Of a DNA stretch of 22,661 bases, positions 7,170 to 15,824 are shown one piece after another. A model generated the notes under the pieces. The model saw only the letters and a program-made list of their open reading frames with translations. It had not been told where the DNA came from and did not search any database. The stretch covers positions 1-22,661 of the forward strand of contig JBAXAM010000020.1 of the NCBI GenBank assembly GCA_037142515.1. The letters run 5' to 3'. The stretch's first letter is position 1; every line of letters begins with the position of its first letter. This stretch comes from JBAXAM01 sp037142515 (lineage in GTDB: Bacteria; Pseudomonadota; Gammaproteobacteria; UBA9339). Made by a program: the position numbers and the translations under genes.

Positions 7170-8525
7170 TTATTTTTTTCTTTTCCAGCTTTCTATCGTT
7201 ACTTGTCTGGTCCGCGCAATAGTTAATTTCTCTGTGGGCGCATCTTCGGTGATAATTGAACCAGCTCCAATGGTTGCATTTTTCCCAATCTTTACCGGAG
7301 CCACCAAAGAAGTGTTCGAGCCAATAAACGCGCCGCTTTCAATTACAGTTTGATTTTTATTAATTCCATCATAATTGCAGGTAATTGTACCAGCACCAAT
7401 ATTAACATTATCACCAATAATCGTATCACCCAAATAGCTTAAATGACCAGCTTTGCTGTTTTTACCAACCTGGGTATTCTTTATTTCAACAAAATTTCCG
7501 ACATGCGCACCTTCTTCTAGATGCGTACCAGGGCGAATACGTGCAAACGGACCAATAATGCAATTATCTGCGATGACTGCATCTTCAATCACGCAATTAG
7601 CTTTAATAACTACATTTTTACCAATGCGAGTATTTTTCAAAAAATTATTTGGACCAACAATTGTATTGGCACCAATAAAAACCTTATCTTCAATTATAAC
7701 ATTAATATCAATCACTACGTCACTTTCAATAACTAAATCACCACGCACGTCAAACCTCGCTGGATCCAGTAAAGTCAACCCTTGACGCATTAACTCGGCA
7801 GCAATGTTTTTTTGATGTTGACGCTCTAGCTCCGCTAGCTGCTGTCTATCATTAATGCCAGTTACTTCTTCTGGATTGCTTATTAACAAGCTATTTATAG
7901 GCAATTTATCCCCAACCACCATGGTAATAATATCAGTCAAATAATATTCTCCTTGTGCATTATACTGACCTATCCGAGGTAGATAATCACGTAATATTTT
8001 CGATGTAGTTACCATAATCCCACTATTAATTTCTTTAACCTGCAGCTGTTCTGGCGAAGCATCTTTGTGCTCAATGATAGCTTTAATTGCACCCAGATCA
8101 TCACGTATGATACGGCCCAAACCAGAAGGATCTAAAAATTCGGCCGTCAGTATACTCATACCATCTTGGGACATGCCCTGAATTAATTGCGTTAAAGTTG
8201 TAGCTGCAACCAATGGTGCATCACCGTATAGAATCAAAACTTGGGTAGCATGTTTAATAAACGGCAGGGCTTGCATTACAGCATGTCCAGTACCTAATTG
8301 TTTTTCTTGCTCAATCCAATTAACATCGTAATGCTGCAAGTGCTCGCGCACTAAAGAACCGCCTTCGCCATAAATAACGTGAATTTTTTGAGGACGTAAA
8401 CTATGCGCAGTTTTTATTACATGCTCCAGCAATGGTTTGCCGCCAAGTTTATGCAACACCTTAGGTAAGCGTGAACGCATCCTGGTTCCCCTACCAGCGG
8501 CAAGAATGATAATATGCAAAGACAT
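7170..8525 (-). CDS. glmU: Bifunctional N-acetylglucosamine-1-phosphate uridyltransferase / glucosamine-1-phosphate acetyltransferase
   Basis: A full-length (451-residue) GlmU that makes UDP-GlcNAc, the precursor of peptidoglycan and lipopolysaccharide, in the cytoplasm. The N-terminal pyrophosphorylase domain opens with LAAGRGTRM (8-16) and Lys22, then has QLGTGHAV and LYGDAPLV. From about residue 250 the left-handed beta-helix hexapeptide repeats begin, with RIRPGTHLEEGAHVGNFVE and the catalytic-histidine segment AGHLSYLGD, then NIGAGTITCNYDG. Both activities should be intact. It begins 4 bases after atpC, the standard gammaproteobacterial link, although glmS does not follow here. Confidence 0.97.
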   Translation of the reverse strand: MSLHIIILAAGRGTRMRSRLPKVLHKLGGKPLLEHVIKTAHSLRPQKIHVIYGEGGSLVREHLQHYDVNWIEQEKQLGTGHAVMQALPFIKHATQVLILYGDAPLVAATTLTQLIQGMSQDGMSILTAEFLDPSGLGRIIRDDLGAIKAIIEHKDASPEQLQVKEINSGIMVTTSKILRDYLPRIGQYNAQGEYYLTDIITMVVGDKLPINSLLISNPEEVTGINDRQQLAELERQHQKNIAAELMRQGLTLLDPARFDVRGDLVIESDVVIDINVIIEDKVFIGANTIVGPNNFLKNTRIGKNVVIKANCVIEDAVIADNCIIGPFARIRPGTHLEEGAHVGNFVEIKNTQVGKNSKAGHLSYLGDTIIGDNVNIGAGTITCNYDGINKNQTVIESGAFIGSNTSLVAPVKIGKNATIGAGSIITEDAPTEKLTIARTRQVTIESWKRKK

Positions 8526-8529
8526 GTGG

Positions 8530-8952
8530 TTATTTTTCCTTATGTGCCATTTTTATTGTACGCAGCTGTGCTGCCGCTTGTGCTAATTGAACTAATACTC
8601 CGGTAAATTCAACTGTAGCTTTTTTATCAACAAGTAGCCGCTCAGCATTTTCGCGCGAAGCAATTGCTGCCGCCTCATCCAAATCAGCGGCACGTACTAC
8701 AGTATCGGCTAAAATCGTTATAACATATGGTTGAACTTCTAAAATTCCTCCAGAAACATAATAAACCTCTTGGATATTTCCAGGCAAGATAATACGAATT
8801 TGTCCCGGCTTAATTGAGGTTAAAAGCTGCGTATGCCCTGGTAAAATTCCTAATTCTCCCATTTCTCCTGTAACCACAACCATTTCAACCAACCCAGAAA
8901 AAATGTTGGCTTCAAGACTAACTATATCAAGTTGAACTGTAGTAGTTGCCAT
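8530..8952 (-). CDS. atpC: F1Fo ATP synthase epsilon subunit
   Basis: A 140-residue epsilon subunit: an N-terminal beta-sandwich (VQLDIVSLEANIFSG, GEMGELGILPGHTQLL, IKPGQIRI) followed by a helical C-terminal part (ADLDEAAAIASRENAERLL). It sits in the central stalk with gamma and modulates ATP hydrolysis. Length and motifs are normal for gammaproteobacteria. It lies between atpD (4-base gap) and glmU (4-base gap). Confidence 0.96.
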   Translation of the reverse strand: MATTTVQLDIVSLEANIFSGLVEMVVVTGEMGELGILPGHTQLLTSIKPGQIRIILPGNIQEVYYVSGGILEVQPYVITILADTVVRAADLDEAAAIASRENAERLLVDKKATVEFTGVLVQLAQAAAQLRTIKMAHKEK

Positions 8953-8956
8953 ATAG

Positions 8957-10336
8957 CTATTTCATAGTTTTTGCTTTTTCTACTGCTTCGTCAATGCTGC
9001 CAATATATAGGAAAGCTTGCTCCGGCAAATGATCGTACTCACCAGCTAAAATTCCTTTGAAACCACGAATCGCTTCTTTTAGTGGAACATATTTTCCCGC
9101 TTGACCGCTAAATACTTCAGCCACAAAAAATGGCTGGGAAAAAAATCTTTGGATTTTGCGAGCACGACTGACTGCTAGCTTATCTTCTGCTGAGAGCTCA
9201 TCCATCCCAAGAATAGCTATAATATCGCGCAATTCTTTATAGCGTTGTAGCGTGCTTTGTACCGCTCGCGCAGTATCATAATGTTCATGCCCGACAATTG
9301 AAGGCTCTAATTGACGGCTATTTGAGGCCAGTGGATCGACAGCAGGAAATATTCCAAGTTCAACAATTTGCCGCGACAACACAATAGTTGCATCTAAATG
9401 AGCAAAAGTTGTTACTGGCGATGGATCGGTTAAGTCATCTGCAGGTACGTAGATTGCTTGGATCGAAGTAATTGATCCTGTTTTGGTAGAAGTAATTCTT
9501 TCCTGCAACATGCCCATTTCTTCAGCTAAAGTTGGTTGATAACCAACGGCTGAAGGCATGCGACCAAGAAGCGCAGATACTTCAACTCCAGCTAAAGTGT
9601 AGCGATAAATATTATCAATAAAAAATAACACATCGCAACCTTCATCACGAAAATGTTCAGCAACTGTCAATCCTGATAAGGCAATACGTAGGCGATTTCC
9701 AGGAGGCTCGTTCATTTGACCATAAACTAAAGCTACTTTATCGAGAACGTTGGAGCTTTTCATTTCGTGATAAAAATCATTACCCTCGCGGGTACGTTCA
9801 CCCACCCCTGCAAACACTGAATAGCCCTTGTGCTCAATTGCTATATTACGAATTAATTCCATAATACTAACAGTTTTGCCAACACCAGCACCACCAAACA
9901 AACCAACCTTGCCTCCTTTAGCAAACGGACAAAGTAAATCAATAATTTTAATTCCAGTTTCAAGCAATGCCACATTACCAGATTGTTCAACAAAAGAAGG
10001 TGGCAAACGATGGATTGGTAAAAAACATTCGGCATTTATAGGGCCTTTTTCATCAATTGGATTACCTAAAACATCCATAATTCTACCAAGGGTCGCTTTA
10101 CCTACCGGAACTGAGATGGATTTATTGGTATTGGTTACGGTTAAGTTGCGACGTAATCCATCAGTAGAACCCATAGCAATGGTGCGAACAACACCGTCAC
10201 TTAATTGTTGCTGGGTTTCCAGAATTAATCCGGTAGCATCGATTTTTAAAGCATCATAAATTTTGGGCACAGCTTGAGATGAAAACTCGACATCTACTAC
10301 TGCACCAATTACTGAAACTATTTTTCCAGATTGCAT
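8957..10336 (-). CDS. atpD: F1Fo ATP synthase beta subunit (catalytic)
   Basis: A 459-residue catalytic subunit, full length. The P-loop is GGAGVGKT (148-155), the catalytic-glutamate region reads GERTREGNDFYHEM, and the Walker B-containing segment FFIDNIYRYTLAG, the DELSAEDKL loop and the C-terminal GEYDHLPEQAF are all as in Escherichia coli. The ATG at 10336 is preceded by GAGGATAACAT. It follows atpG by 19 bases. Three beta subunits alternate with alpha to make ATP. This is the most conserved protein of the window and the best one for placing the organism taxonomically. Confidence 0.98.
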   Translation of the reverse strand: MQSGKIVSVIGAVVDVEFSSQAVPKIYDALKIDATGLILETQQQLSDGVVRTIAMGSTDGLRRNLTVTNTNKSISVPVGKATLGRIMDVLGNPIDEKGPINAECFLPIHRLPPSFVEQSGNVALLETGIKIIDLLCPFAKGGKVGLFGGAGVGKTVSIMELIRNIAIEHKGYSVFAGVGERTREGNDFYHEMKSSNVLDKVALVYGQMNEPPGNRLRIALSGLTVAEHFRDEGCDVLFFIDNIYRYTLAGVEVSALLGRMPSAVGYQPTLAEEMGMLQERITSTKTGSITSIQAIYVPADDLTDPSPVTTFAHLDATIVLSRQIVELGIFPAVDPLASNSRQLEPSIVGHEHYDTARAVQSTLQRYKELRDIIAILGMDELSAEDKLAVSRARKIQRFFSQPFFVAEVFSGQAGKYVPLKEAIRGFKGILAGEYDHLPEQAFLYIGSIDEAVEKAKTMK

Positions 10337-10355
10337 ATGTTATCCTCACCAAACA

Positions 10356-11216
10356 TCAAACAGCCTCTGCTCCCCCGATAATCTCGGCGATTTCTTGTGT
10401 AATTGCCGCTTGCCGAGCTTTGTTATACATCAACTGCAAATCTTCAATTAATTCTTTAGCGTTATTAGTAGCATTTTGCATTGCCATCATGCGCGCAACT
10501 TGTTCACAAGCAATATTATCAACTACCGCTTGATATACCTGAGTTTCAACATAGCGAACCATTAAAATATTTAACAATAACTCTGGACCAGGTTCATAAA
10601 TATAATCCCACTGATGCTTTGTATTGCCATCCGTCTTAGGCAAGGGCAAAAGCTGCGCAACTACAGGCCTCTGCACCATAGTATTAATAAATTCATTATG
10701 CGCTATAAATAATCTATCTAGCTGTTCATTCTCATAAGCATCAAGCATAATTTTAATACTACCAACTAAATCGGCAATTTGAGGTAATTCTCCTAAATTA
10801 GACACATGTGCCACCACATTGGCAGTAAGCGCATGAAAAAAACCTTCAACTTTTCCACCAAACAAACACCAATCTACCCCAATACCATCTGTCTGAAATT
10901 GCCGCGCATGTTCCAGCACTAGTTTAAAAAGATTACTATTTAGACCACCACATAAACCACGATCCGTAGAAACCACAATATAACCAACGCGACTTACCCG
11001 ATCACGTGCTTGTAAATATGGATGGTGGTATTCAGTATTACTACTTGCAACGTGCTTTACAACCTCAAGAATTTTTATCGCATATGGCATCGAGCTTTCC
11101 ATTTTTTGGTGCGCCCGACGCATCTTACTAGCTGCAACTTTTTGCATAGCGTCAGTGATTTTTTGTATTTTCTTAATACTTAAAACCTGGTTTTTAATTT
11201 CTTTTGGTGATGTCAT
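10356..11216 (-). CDS. atpG: F1Fo ATP synthase gamma subunit
   Basis: A 286-residue central-stalk rotor subunit. The N-terminal helix reads KEIKNQVLSIKKIQKITDAM then VAASKMRRA. The middle has STDRGLCGGLNSN. The C-terminal helix ends with MMAMQNATNNAKELIEDL and ITQEIAEIIGGAEAV, the usual long coiled-coil that turns inside the alpha3beta3 ring. There is no clear Shine-Dalgarno sequence, but it starts 6 bases after the atpA stop, so coupling is likely. Confidence 0.97.
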   Translation of the reverse strand: MTSPKEIKNQVLSIKKIQKITDAMQKVAASKMRRAHQKMESSMPYAIKILEVVKHVASSNTEYHHPYLQARDRVSRVGYIVVSTDRGLCGGLNSNLFKLVLEHARQFQTDGIGVDWCLFGGKVEGFFHALTANVVAHVSNLGELPQIADLVGSIKIMLDAYENEQLDRLFIAHNEFINTMVQRPVVAQLLPLPKTDGNTKHQWDYIYEPGPELLLNILMVRYVETQVYQAVVDNIACEQVARMMAMQNATNNAKELIEDLQLMYNKARQAAITQEIAEIIGGAEAV

Positions 11217-11222
11217 TTTAGA

Positions 11223-12767
11223 TTATATAATTCGCAAAAACCCCTGCTTAAACTCTAAAATTATTTGGCGCAGTTTTTGTTCAATGGCATCAGTATAAAC
11301 TGGCCGCTCATTAATCTCATCGAGAAAACTTTTATGATTTTCGCGGAAATAATTATGTATTTGTTGTTCAAACTCAACTACTTTACCCAGCGGAATATCG
11401 TGAAGCAGCTTTTGTTCAATTAAAAACAAACTGATTGCCATTTCTGCAACTGTTAACGGAACGAATCTTAATTGTTTTAAAATTTCTATAGCACGTTGTC
11501 CATGCTCAAGTTGTTTCCGAGTAGCATCATCCAACTCTGAAGCAAATTGGGCAAACGCTTCTAATTCACGATACTGCGCTAAAGCCAAACGCAAACCACC
11601 ACCCAATTTTTTAATAATCTTTGTTTGAGCTGCGCTGCCAACGCGTGATACGGACAAACCAGCGTTAATTGCTGGTCTAATCCCAGCGTTAAATAAATCC
11701 GTTTCTAAGAAAATTTGTCCGTCTGTAATCGAAATAACATTGGTTGGAATAAAAGCAGAAACATCTCCCGCTTGAGTTTCAATAATAGGCAACGCGGTGA
11801 GTGAGCCGGTTTTGCCTTTTATTTTCCCCTGAGTAATTTTTTCTATATAAGAAGCGCTTACTCGAGCAGATCGCTCTAATAAGCGTGAGTGCAAATAAAA
11901 AACATCTCCTGGATAGGCTTCACGCCCAGGAGGCCTTCGTAATAACAAGGATATTTGTCGATAGGCCCAAGCATGCTTGGTCAAATCATCATAAATAATT
12001 AATGCATCTTCACCACGATCACGAAAGTACTCACCCATAGCACAACCAGCATAAGGAGCAATATATTGTTGCGCAGCAGAATCAGCGGCGGTCGCAGCAA
12101 CAATAATAGTATGTTTCATTGCGCCATGTTCTTCAAGTTTGTACATAATGTTGGCAAGCGCCGAGGTCTTTTGGCCAATTGCCACATAAATACATTTTAC
12201 TCCTGTATCTTTTTGGTTAATTATAGTATCGATTACAATTGCAGTTTTTCCAGTTTGACGATCGCCAATAATCAGCTCCCGTTGTCCTCTACCAATTGGC
12301 ACCATGGTATCAATTGCCTTAATCCCGGTTTGTAGCGGTTGATCAACTGGTTGTCTGGTAATAACACCAGGCGCAATTTTTTCAATTGGTGAAAATTCTT
12401 GAGTCAAAATAGGCTCTTTGCCATCAATTGGAGCACCTAAAGCATTTACTACGCGTCCAAGTAATGCCTCGCCTACAGGAACGGATAATACTCTACCGGT
12501 ACACTTTACTGCCTGTCCCTCACGTAGGTTTTCATAAGCTCCAAGCACTACCGCACCTATAGTGTCGCGCTCTAAATTAAGCGCCATACCGTAGGTATTA
12601 TCTGCAAACTGTAATGTTTCACCGAGCATAGCGTCGGAAAGACCATAAACTTGAACAATACCATCTTTAATATTTAAAATTACTCCTTCATCTTGACTTG
12701 TAGTTTTTAGGTCAAACTGTTCAATTCGCTGTTTTATTATTTCACTAATTTCAATTGAATTTAGCAT
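11223..12767 (-). CDS. atpA: F1Fo ATP synthase alpha subunit
   Basis: A 514-residue non-catalytic nucleotide-binding subunit when started at the ATG at 12767. A GTG two codons earlier (12773) keeps the frame, but it sits too close to the AAAGAG ribosome binding site, which is 5 bases from the ATG. The N-terminus LNSIEISEIIKQRIEQF matches gammaproteobacterial AtpA. The P-loop is GDRQTGKT (168-175) and the arginine-finger segment SVSRVGSAAQT is intact. It lies between atpH and atpG. Confidence 0.97.
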   Translation of the reverse strand: MLNSIEISEIIKQRIEQFDLKTTSQDEGVILNIKDGIVQVYGLSDAMLGETLQFADNTYGMALNLERDTIGAVVLGAYENLREGQAVKCTGRVLSVPVGEALLGRVVNALGAPIDGKEPILTQEFSPIEKIAPGVITRQPVDQPLQTGIKAIDTMVPIGRGQRELIIGDRQTGKTAIVIDTIINQKDTGVKCIYVAIGQKTSALANIMYKLEEHGAMKHTIIVAATAADSAAQQYIAPYAGCAMGEYFRDRGEDALIIYDDLTKHAWAYRQISLLLRRPPGREAYPGDVFYLHSRLLERSARVSASYIEKITQGKIKGKTGSLTALPIIETQAGDVSAFIPTNVISITDGQIFLETDLFNAGIRPAINAGLSVSRVGSAAQTKIIKKLGGGLRLALAQYRELEAFAQFASELDDATRKQLEHGQRAIEILKQLRFVPLTVAEMAISLFLIEQKLLHDIPLGKVVEFEQQIHNYFRENHKSFLDEINERPVYTDAIEQKLRQIILEFKQGFLRII

Positions 12768-12780
12768 AAACACTCTTTAA

Positions 12781-13305
12781 TTATAGACTTTGTTTTAAAC
12801 GCTGTAGCATCCCCTTAACTGATCCATCAATTACTTGGCCGCCTACGTAAACTACAGCACCTCCAATTAACGCAGGCTCAATTTGGCACTGTAGCAGGAT
12901 TTGACACTGGGTACGCTCCTGCAGCGCTTTTATCAACTGTTCTTTTTGGATAGCACTAAGCTCACATACCGTTACTATTTTCGCTTCCAATATTTTTTCG
13001 TGTTCAAAAAGTAGCTGCTTATAACTAGCGGCTATACCAGGCAATATTCCTATATTTTTGCGTTCTGCTAAAACCTTCACCAAGCTATAAGCTACCGGAA
13101 AATCTTCCGAGACACCATTAAAAAACTCTAATTCTTGCTTGTTCCCAACCCTAGGATTGTTTAGTAAGAAACTTTTTTTACACTCAGTTGTCACCATTGC
13201 TAATGTATCCAGCGCCTTTTGCCATTCGTAAAATTTTTGGTCGCGCACGGCTAGAGCAAAAATTGCTTTAGCGTACGGCCTGGCAGCGGTCAAATCTGTG
13301 ATCAT
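12781..13305 (-). CDS. atpH: F1Fo ATP synthase delta subunit
   Basis: A 174-residue peripheral-stalk subunit that fixes F1 to the b dimer. The conserved opening ARPYAKAIFALA begins seven residues after the chosen ATG at 13305 (E. coli has eight). The frame is open to a TTG at 13323, which would add six residues and overlap atpF; the ATG fits the family better. The C-terminal GGAVVYVGGQVIDGSVKG block is the family's most conserved part. The gene starts 4 bases after the atpF stop. Confidence 0.94.
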   Translation of the reverse strand: MITDLTAARPYAKAIFALAVRDQKFYEWQKALDTLAMVTTECKKSFLLNNPRVGNKQELEFFNGVSEDFPVAYSLVKVLAERKNIGILPGIAASYKQLLFEHEKILEAKIVTVCELSAIQKEQLIKALQERTQCQILLQCQIEPALIGGAVVYVGGQVIDGSVKGMLQRLKQSL

Positions 13306-13309
13306 GGGT

Positions 13310-13780
13310 TTAGATGTCTGCAATTAGTTGATTAATTAGTTTTTGTTGCGTAGCTGTATCAATTTTTTGCTGTAATATTTTTTCCGTAGCAGCAATTACC
13401 AAATCCGCTGTTTGCTGCTGTAATTCTTGTTTAGTTTTGTTTATCTCTTGCTGGATATCAAGCTTGGATTTAGCTAGAATTTTCGCACATTCACTTTGTG
13501 CCTTGATTCTACCTTCCTCAACCAAATTATTTGCTTGTTGGCTGGCTTGATCTAGAATTATAGCCACCTTGGCTTTAGCTTCGCGTAACTGCTTATCTAT
13601 ATTTTTTTGTGCCAACTCTAATGCATATTGACCTTGTTGAGCTGCTTCTAAGCCAGCAGCGATTTTTTTTTGTCTCTCTTCCATAACTTTTGTTAGAGGC
13701 GGCCAAATATATTTCATCGTTGCCCAAACCAATACCGCAAAGGTGAGCATCTCGCCAAATAAAGTTACATTGATATCCAT
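13310..13780 (-). CDS. atpF: F1Fo ATP synthase b subunit
   Basis: A 156-residue subunit, the same length as in E. coli. An N-terminal membrane helix (INVTLFGEMLTFAVLVWATMKYIW) is followed by PPLTKVMEERQKKI and a long charged, Gln/Ala-rich coiled coil that dimerises as the stator stalk. The ATG at 13780 was chosen because GGAG lies five bases upstream; a GTG at 13786 overlaps that ribosome binding site. Confidence 0.95.
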   Translation of the reverse strand: MDINVTLFGEMLTFAVLVWATMKYIWPPLTKVMEERQKKIAAGLEAAQQGQYALELAQKNIDKQLREAKAKVAIILDQASQQANNLVEEGRIKAQSECAKILAKSKLDIQQEINKTKQELQQQTADLVIAATEKILQQKIDTATQQKLINQLIADI

Positions 13781-13798
13781 CAGCACTCCACGTTTGGT

Positions 13799-14092
13799 CT
13801 ACCGATTTGCTGCTGCACTCAAAACAGCAACCAAGAACGGATTTGAACCAAAAACAAGCAATAATCCAGTTGCTACTGAAATTGCCGCAAAAGCATCGAT
13901 TAAACCTGCCATCACAAACATACGCATAGTTAACATAGGTGCCAATTCTGGTTGGCGCGCTATGCTTTCTAAAAACTTTCCACCCAACATCCCGAAGCTG
14001 AGCGCAGTTCCAAATGCAGCTATGGCAATTAGACCAGCAGCAGCTATTACTGTTATACTTTGTATTCCTGCAATTAAATGAGCTAATTCCAC
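13799..14092 (-). CDS. atpE: F1Fo ATP synthase c subunit
   Basis: A 97-residue hairpin of two membrane helices forming the rotor ring. The polar loop ARQPE is typical and the ion-carrying carboxylate is Asp66 in AGLIDAFAAI. The Asp, rather than Glu, and the lack of the usual sodium-ligand pattern suggest proton coupling. The start is a GTG at 14092 with a strong GGAGG seven bases upstream; there is no ATG in frame until Met35. A strong site is expected because the c subunit is needed in about tenfold excess. Confidence 0.96.
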   Translation of the reverse strand: MELAHLIAGIQSITVIAAAGLIAIAAFGTALSFGMLGGKFLESIARQPELAPMLTMRMFVMAGLIDAFAAISVATGLLLVFGSNPFLVAVLSAAANR

Positions 14093-14131
14093 AGTAGATC
14101 CTCCAAATAAAATTTAAAGCAATAAAAGTTA

Positions 14132-14929
14132 TTATTCATGTGCCATACTCAAATAAATAATAGTTAACATCATAAAAACAAATGCCTGGATTGTAATGAC
14201 TAGAATATGGAAAATAGACCAAATTCCACCAGCAGTCCACTGAATCCACCACGGCATAGTAGCAATTAACAAAAATATTAATTCTCCGGCAAACATATTA
14301 CCAAAAAGTCGCAAAGATAACGATATCGGTTTTACCAATTCTTCAATTAGACGAAATGTTACGTTTAATGGAAAAAGCCATTTGCCGAATGGCACAGTCA
14401 GCACCTCCTTAGTAACCCCTTTAAAACCTTTTGCCTTAAAGTTATAAAAAATAATTAACGCAAAAACACTAAGTGATAGAGCGAAAGTGAAGTTAGGATC
14501 ATCTGTTGGTACTAGGCGAAAATGGTGCGCAAACCCAAAACAAAACAAAATTCTAATAAGCAAATCCACAGGAAGCAAATCAAGAGCATTTAAGGAAAGT
14601 ATCCAAACAAAAATAGTTAAAGCCAAAGGAGCAATTAGAGCGCTTTTACCATGAAACACTTCTTTTACCAACTGTTGTACAAATTCTATCGTCATCTCAA
14701 CAGCATTTTGCAATTTGCCAGGAACTTCACTGCTAAGCCTAGTTACAACAAAATAGAACAATCCAAAAAATAAAACTCCAAAAATAATTGTTAAAGCTAA
14801 AGTATCGAGATTCAGCGTCCAAAAACCGCCCTTCTCCATAGTAAAAGTGCGCAAATTCAACTGGAGGTATTCCAAATGATGCTGGATATACTCTCCGCTA
14901 GTAGCTGGATGTAAAAAATTAGCTGTCAT
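14132..14929 (-). CDS. atpB: F1Fo ATP synthase a subunit
   Basis: A 265-residue, about five-helix membrane stator subunit that forms the proton half-channels. The essential arginine lies in ISLSLRLFGNMFAGE, and the following helices include WSIFHILVITIQAFVFMMLTIIYLS. The N-terminus EYIQHHLEYLQLNL is the gammaproteobacterial type. Its start overlaps the end of atpI by 11 bases, so the two are probably coupled. Confidence 0.96.
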   Translation of the reverse strand: MTANFLHPATSGEYIQHHLEYLQLNLRTFTMEKGGFWTLNLDTLALTIIFGVLFFGLFYFVVTRLSSEVPGKLQNAVEMTIEFVQQLVKEVFHGKSALIAPLALTIFVWILSLNALDLLPVDLLIRILFCFGFAHHFRLVPTDDPNFTFALSLSVFALIIFYNFKAKGFKGVTKEVLTVPFGKWLFPLNVTFRLIEELVKPISLSLRLFGNMFAGELIFLLIATMPWWIQWTAGGIWSIFHILVITIQAFVFMMLTIIYLSMAHE

Positions 14930-15314
14930 TTTTTACCGCATCAACATAACGAGGGGATAACCAAAACGGCGTAAAAAAAGATGCCGCAATAGTCGCAATA
15001 TAACCGCTAAGAAAGGCCCCTGTTTTTATAGAAAAAAAGAATACAATAAAAATTATTAATCCCGCACTCAATAATAATTTTATTGCTTCACCACAAAGAA
15101 AATTTTTTAACAACGCTTGCGCATCGCACATATTCGACTTGAATAACTTGCGCACAAAATACAGGCTGGGAATAATCCAAGCACCCCCGCCCAGCAAAAC
15201 CGAAATAAAACCACGCCAATCGCTTATAAAAACAGAAGCTCCTGCAACAATACTCAGCAAAATTAATTGCAGTATAATTAGTTTATACCCTATAAGTAGA
15301 AAGCGCCGAAACAT
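14919..15314 (-). CDS. atpI: ATP synthase accessory protein I
   Basis: A 131-residue protein with four predicted membrane helices, in the first position of the operon. Family members help c-ring assembly or carry magnesium, but sequence conservation is low and the call rests mostly on size, topology (GGGAWIIPSLYFVRKLF after helix two) and place before atpB. The ATG at 15314 has no obvious Shine-Dalgarno sequence; it follows the promoter by about 26 bases. Confidence 0.85.
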   Translation of the reverse strand: MFRRFLLIGYKLIILQLILLSIVAGASVFISDWRGFISVLLGGGAWIIPSLYFVRKLFKSNMCDAQALLKNFLCGEAIKLLLSAGLIIFIVFFFSIKTGAFLSGYIATIAASFFTPFWLSPRYVDAVKNDS

Positions 15315-15346
15315 AACACGCCAAGAAACATCAATATTTATAGTAC

Positions 15347-15355
15347 TTTATACCA
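15347..15355 (-). promoter_or_regulatory. atpI: Extended -10 promoter of the atp operon
   Basis: On the minus strand TGG-TATAAA is an extended -10 box, with TTGCTT 15 bases upstream of it as a poorly spaced -35. A second TATAAA lies at 15337-15342. The predicted leader before atpI is only about 26 bases. The same TGGTATAA pattern drives the methyltransferase gene in this window. Confidence 0.5.
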
Positions 15356-15454
15356 TTTTGCTCCCACAAGCAATTTTGTCAGGATATTTAAACACAAATT
15401 GGGATATAAAAATCTTGAAGAAGGCGAAAAAAGAGCACTGAATATAATACGCAA

Positions 15455-15646
15455 TCAGATGCACACTGCCATTAAAAAATACACTGCAATACGACAGTAA
15501 AAAAAATTGGTACGCGCAACATCTTCCCCATCATCTAATCGAAATACAAATTTGTTATGCCACACTGATTTTCCTAAATCGTCAATACTTATAAAAAACC
15601 CTGTTTCCTCATAAAGCTCGCGTTTTGCTGCCCCGATTATTACCCT
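15455..15646 (-). pseudogene. Truncated Nudix hydrolase remnant
   Basis: Minus-strand frame without a start codon, bounded by a stop at 15656-15658 and ending with TGA at 15455. It encodes GAAKRELYEETGF, the second half of the Nudix box (REL-EETG), then IDDLGKSVWHNKFVFRLDDG and EDVARTNFFYCRIAV. The first half of the Nudix box and everything before it are gone, and the tail after FFYCRIAV does not look family-like, so both ends are damaged. The protein would not be functional. It lies just upstream of the atp promoter. Recognition of the family is good; the original substrate is unknown. Confidence 0.7.
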
Positions 15647-15687
15647 AAGAGTTTTTTAAGAAACGCTACTTGAGTTAACTATTTTAT

Positions 15688-15732
15688 TGAAGCTGGCGAT
15701 GGGATTAGAACCCGCGGCCTGCTGATTACGAA
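15688..15732 (-). other. 3' half of a tRNA-Thr(CGU)-like gene, putative attachment site
   Basis: Read on the minus strand, these 45 bases match tRNA positions 32-76 exactly in length: loop TTCGTAA (anticodon CGT), stem TCAGC, variable AGGCC, T-arm GCGGG-TTCTAAT-CCCAT, acceptor CGCCAGC, T and TCA. Upstream the expected 5' stem strand is missing (ACAA instead of CTGA), so this is not a working tRNA. The T stem has a C-A mismatch and CCA has become TCA, signs of age. A break exactly in the anticodon loop is typical of tyrosine-integrase attachment sites. Confidence 0.6.
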
Positions 15733-15797
15733 TTGTGCGCTTGAATTGTAGTTGCTTGATTTTTTGAGATTTTTAACTTGGGATACTCACCACTTTT

Positions 15798-15824
15798 ATG
15801 CAACAGAATGCAACAACATGCAAC
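15798..15824. repeat. Three ATGCAAC direct repeats, 10-bp period
   Basis: ATGCAAC occurs at 15798, 15808 and 15818, one helical turn apart, about 65 bases from the tRNA fragment on the presumed element side. Repeats of this kind near an attachment site can be integrase arm sites or excisionase sites; iteron-like sites are the alternative. Confidence 0.55.

Noticed and set aside
7453..7785. Plus-strand ORFs opposite glmU
   Set aside because: They follow the hexapeptide-repeat periodicity of the GlmU C-terminus and have no independent features.
15139..15441. 100-residue plus-strand ORF over the start of atpI
   Set aside because: It is antisense to atpI and its promoter and has no domain signature.
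15688..15732. Functional tRNA gene
   Set aside because: The D arm, 5' acceptor strand and 5' anticodon stem are absent, so it cannot fold as a tRNA.
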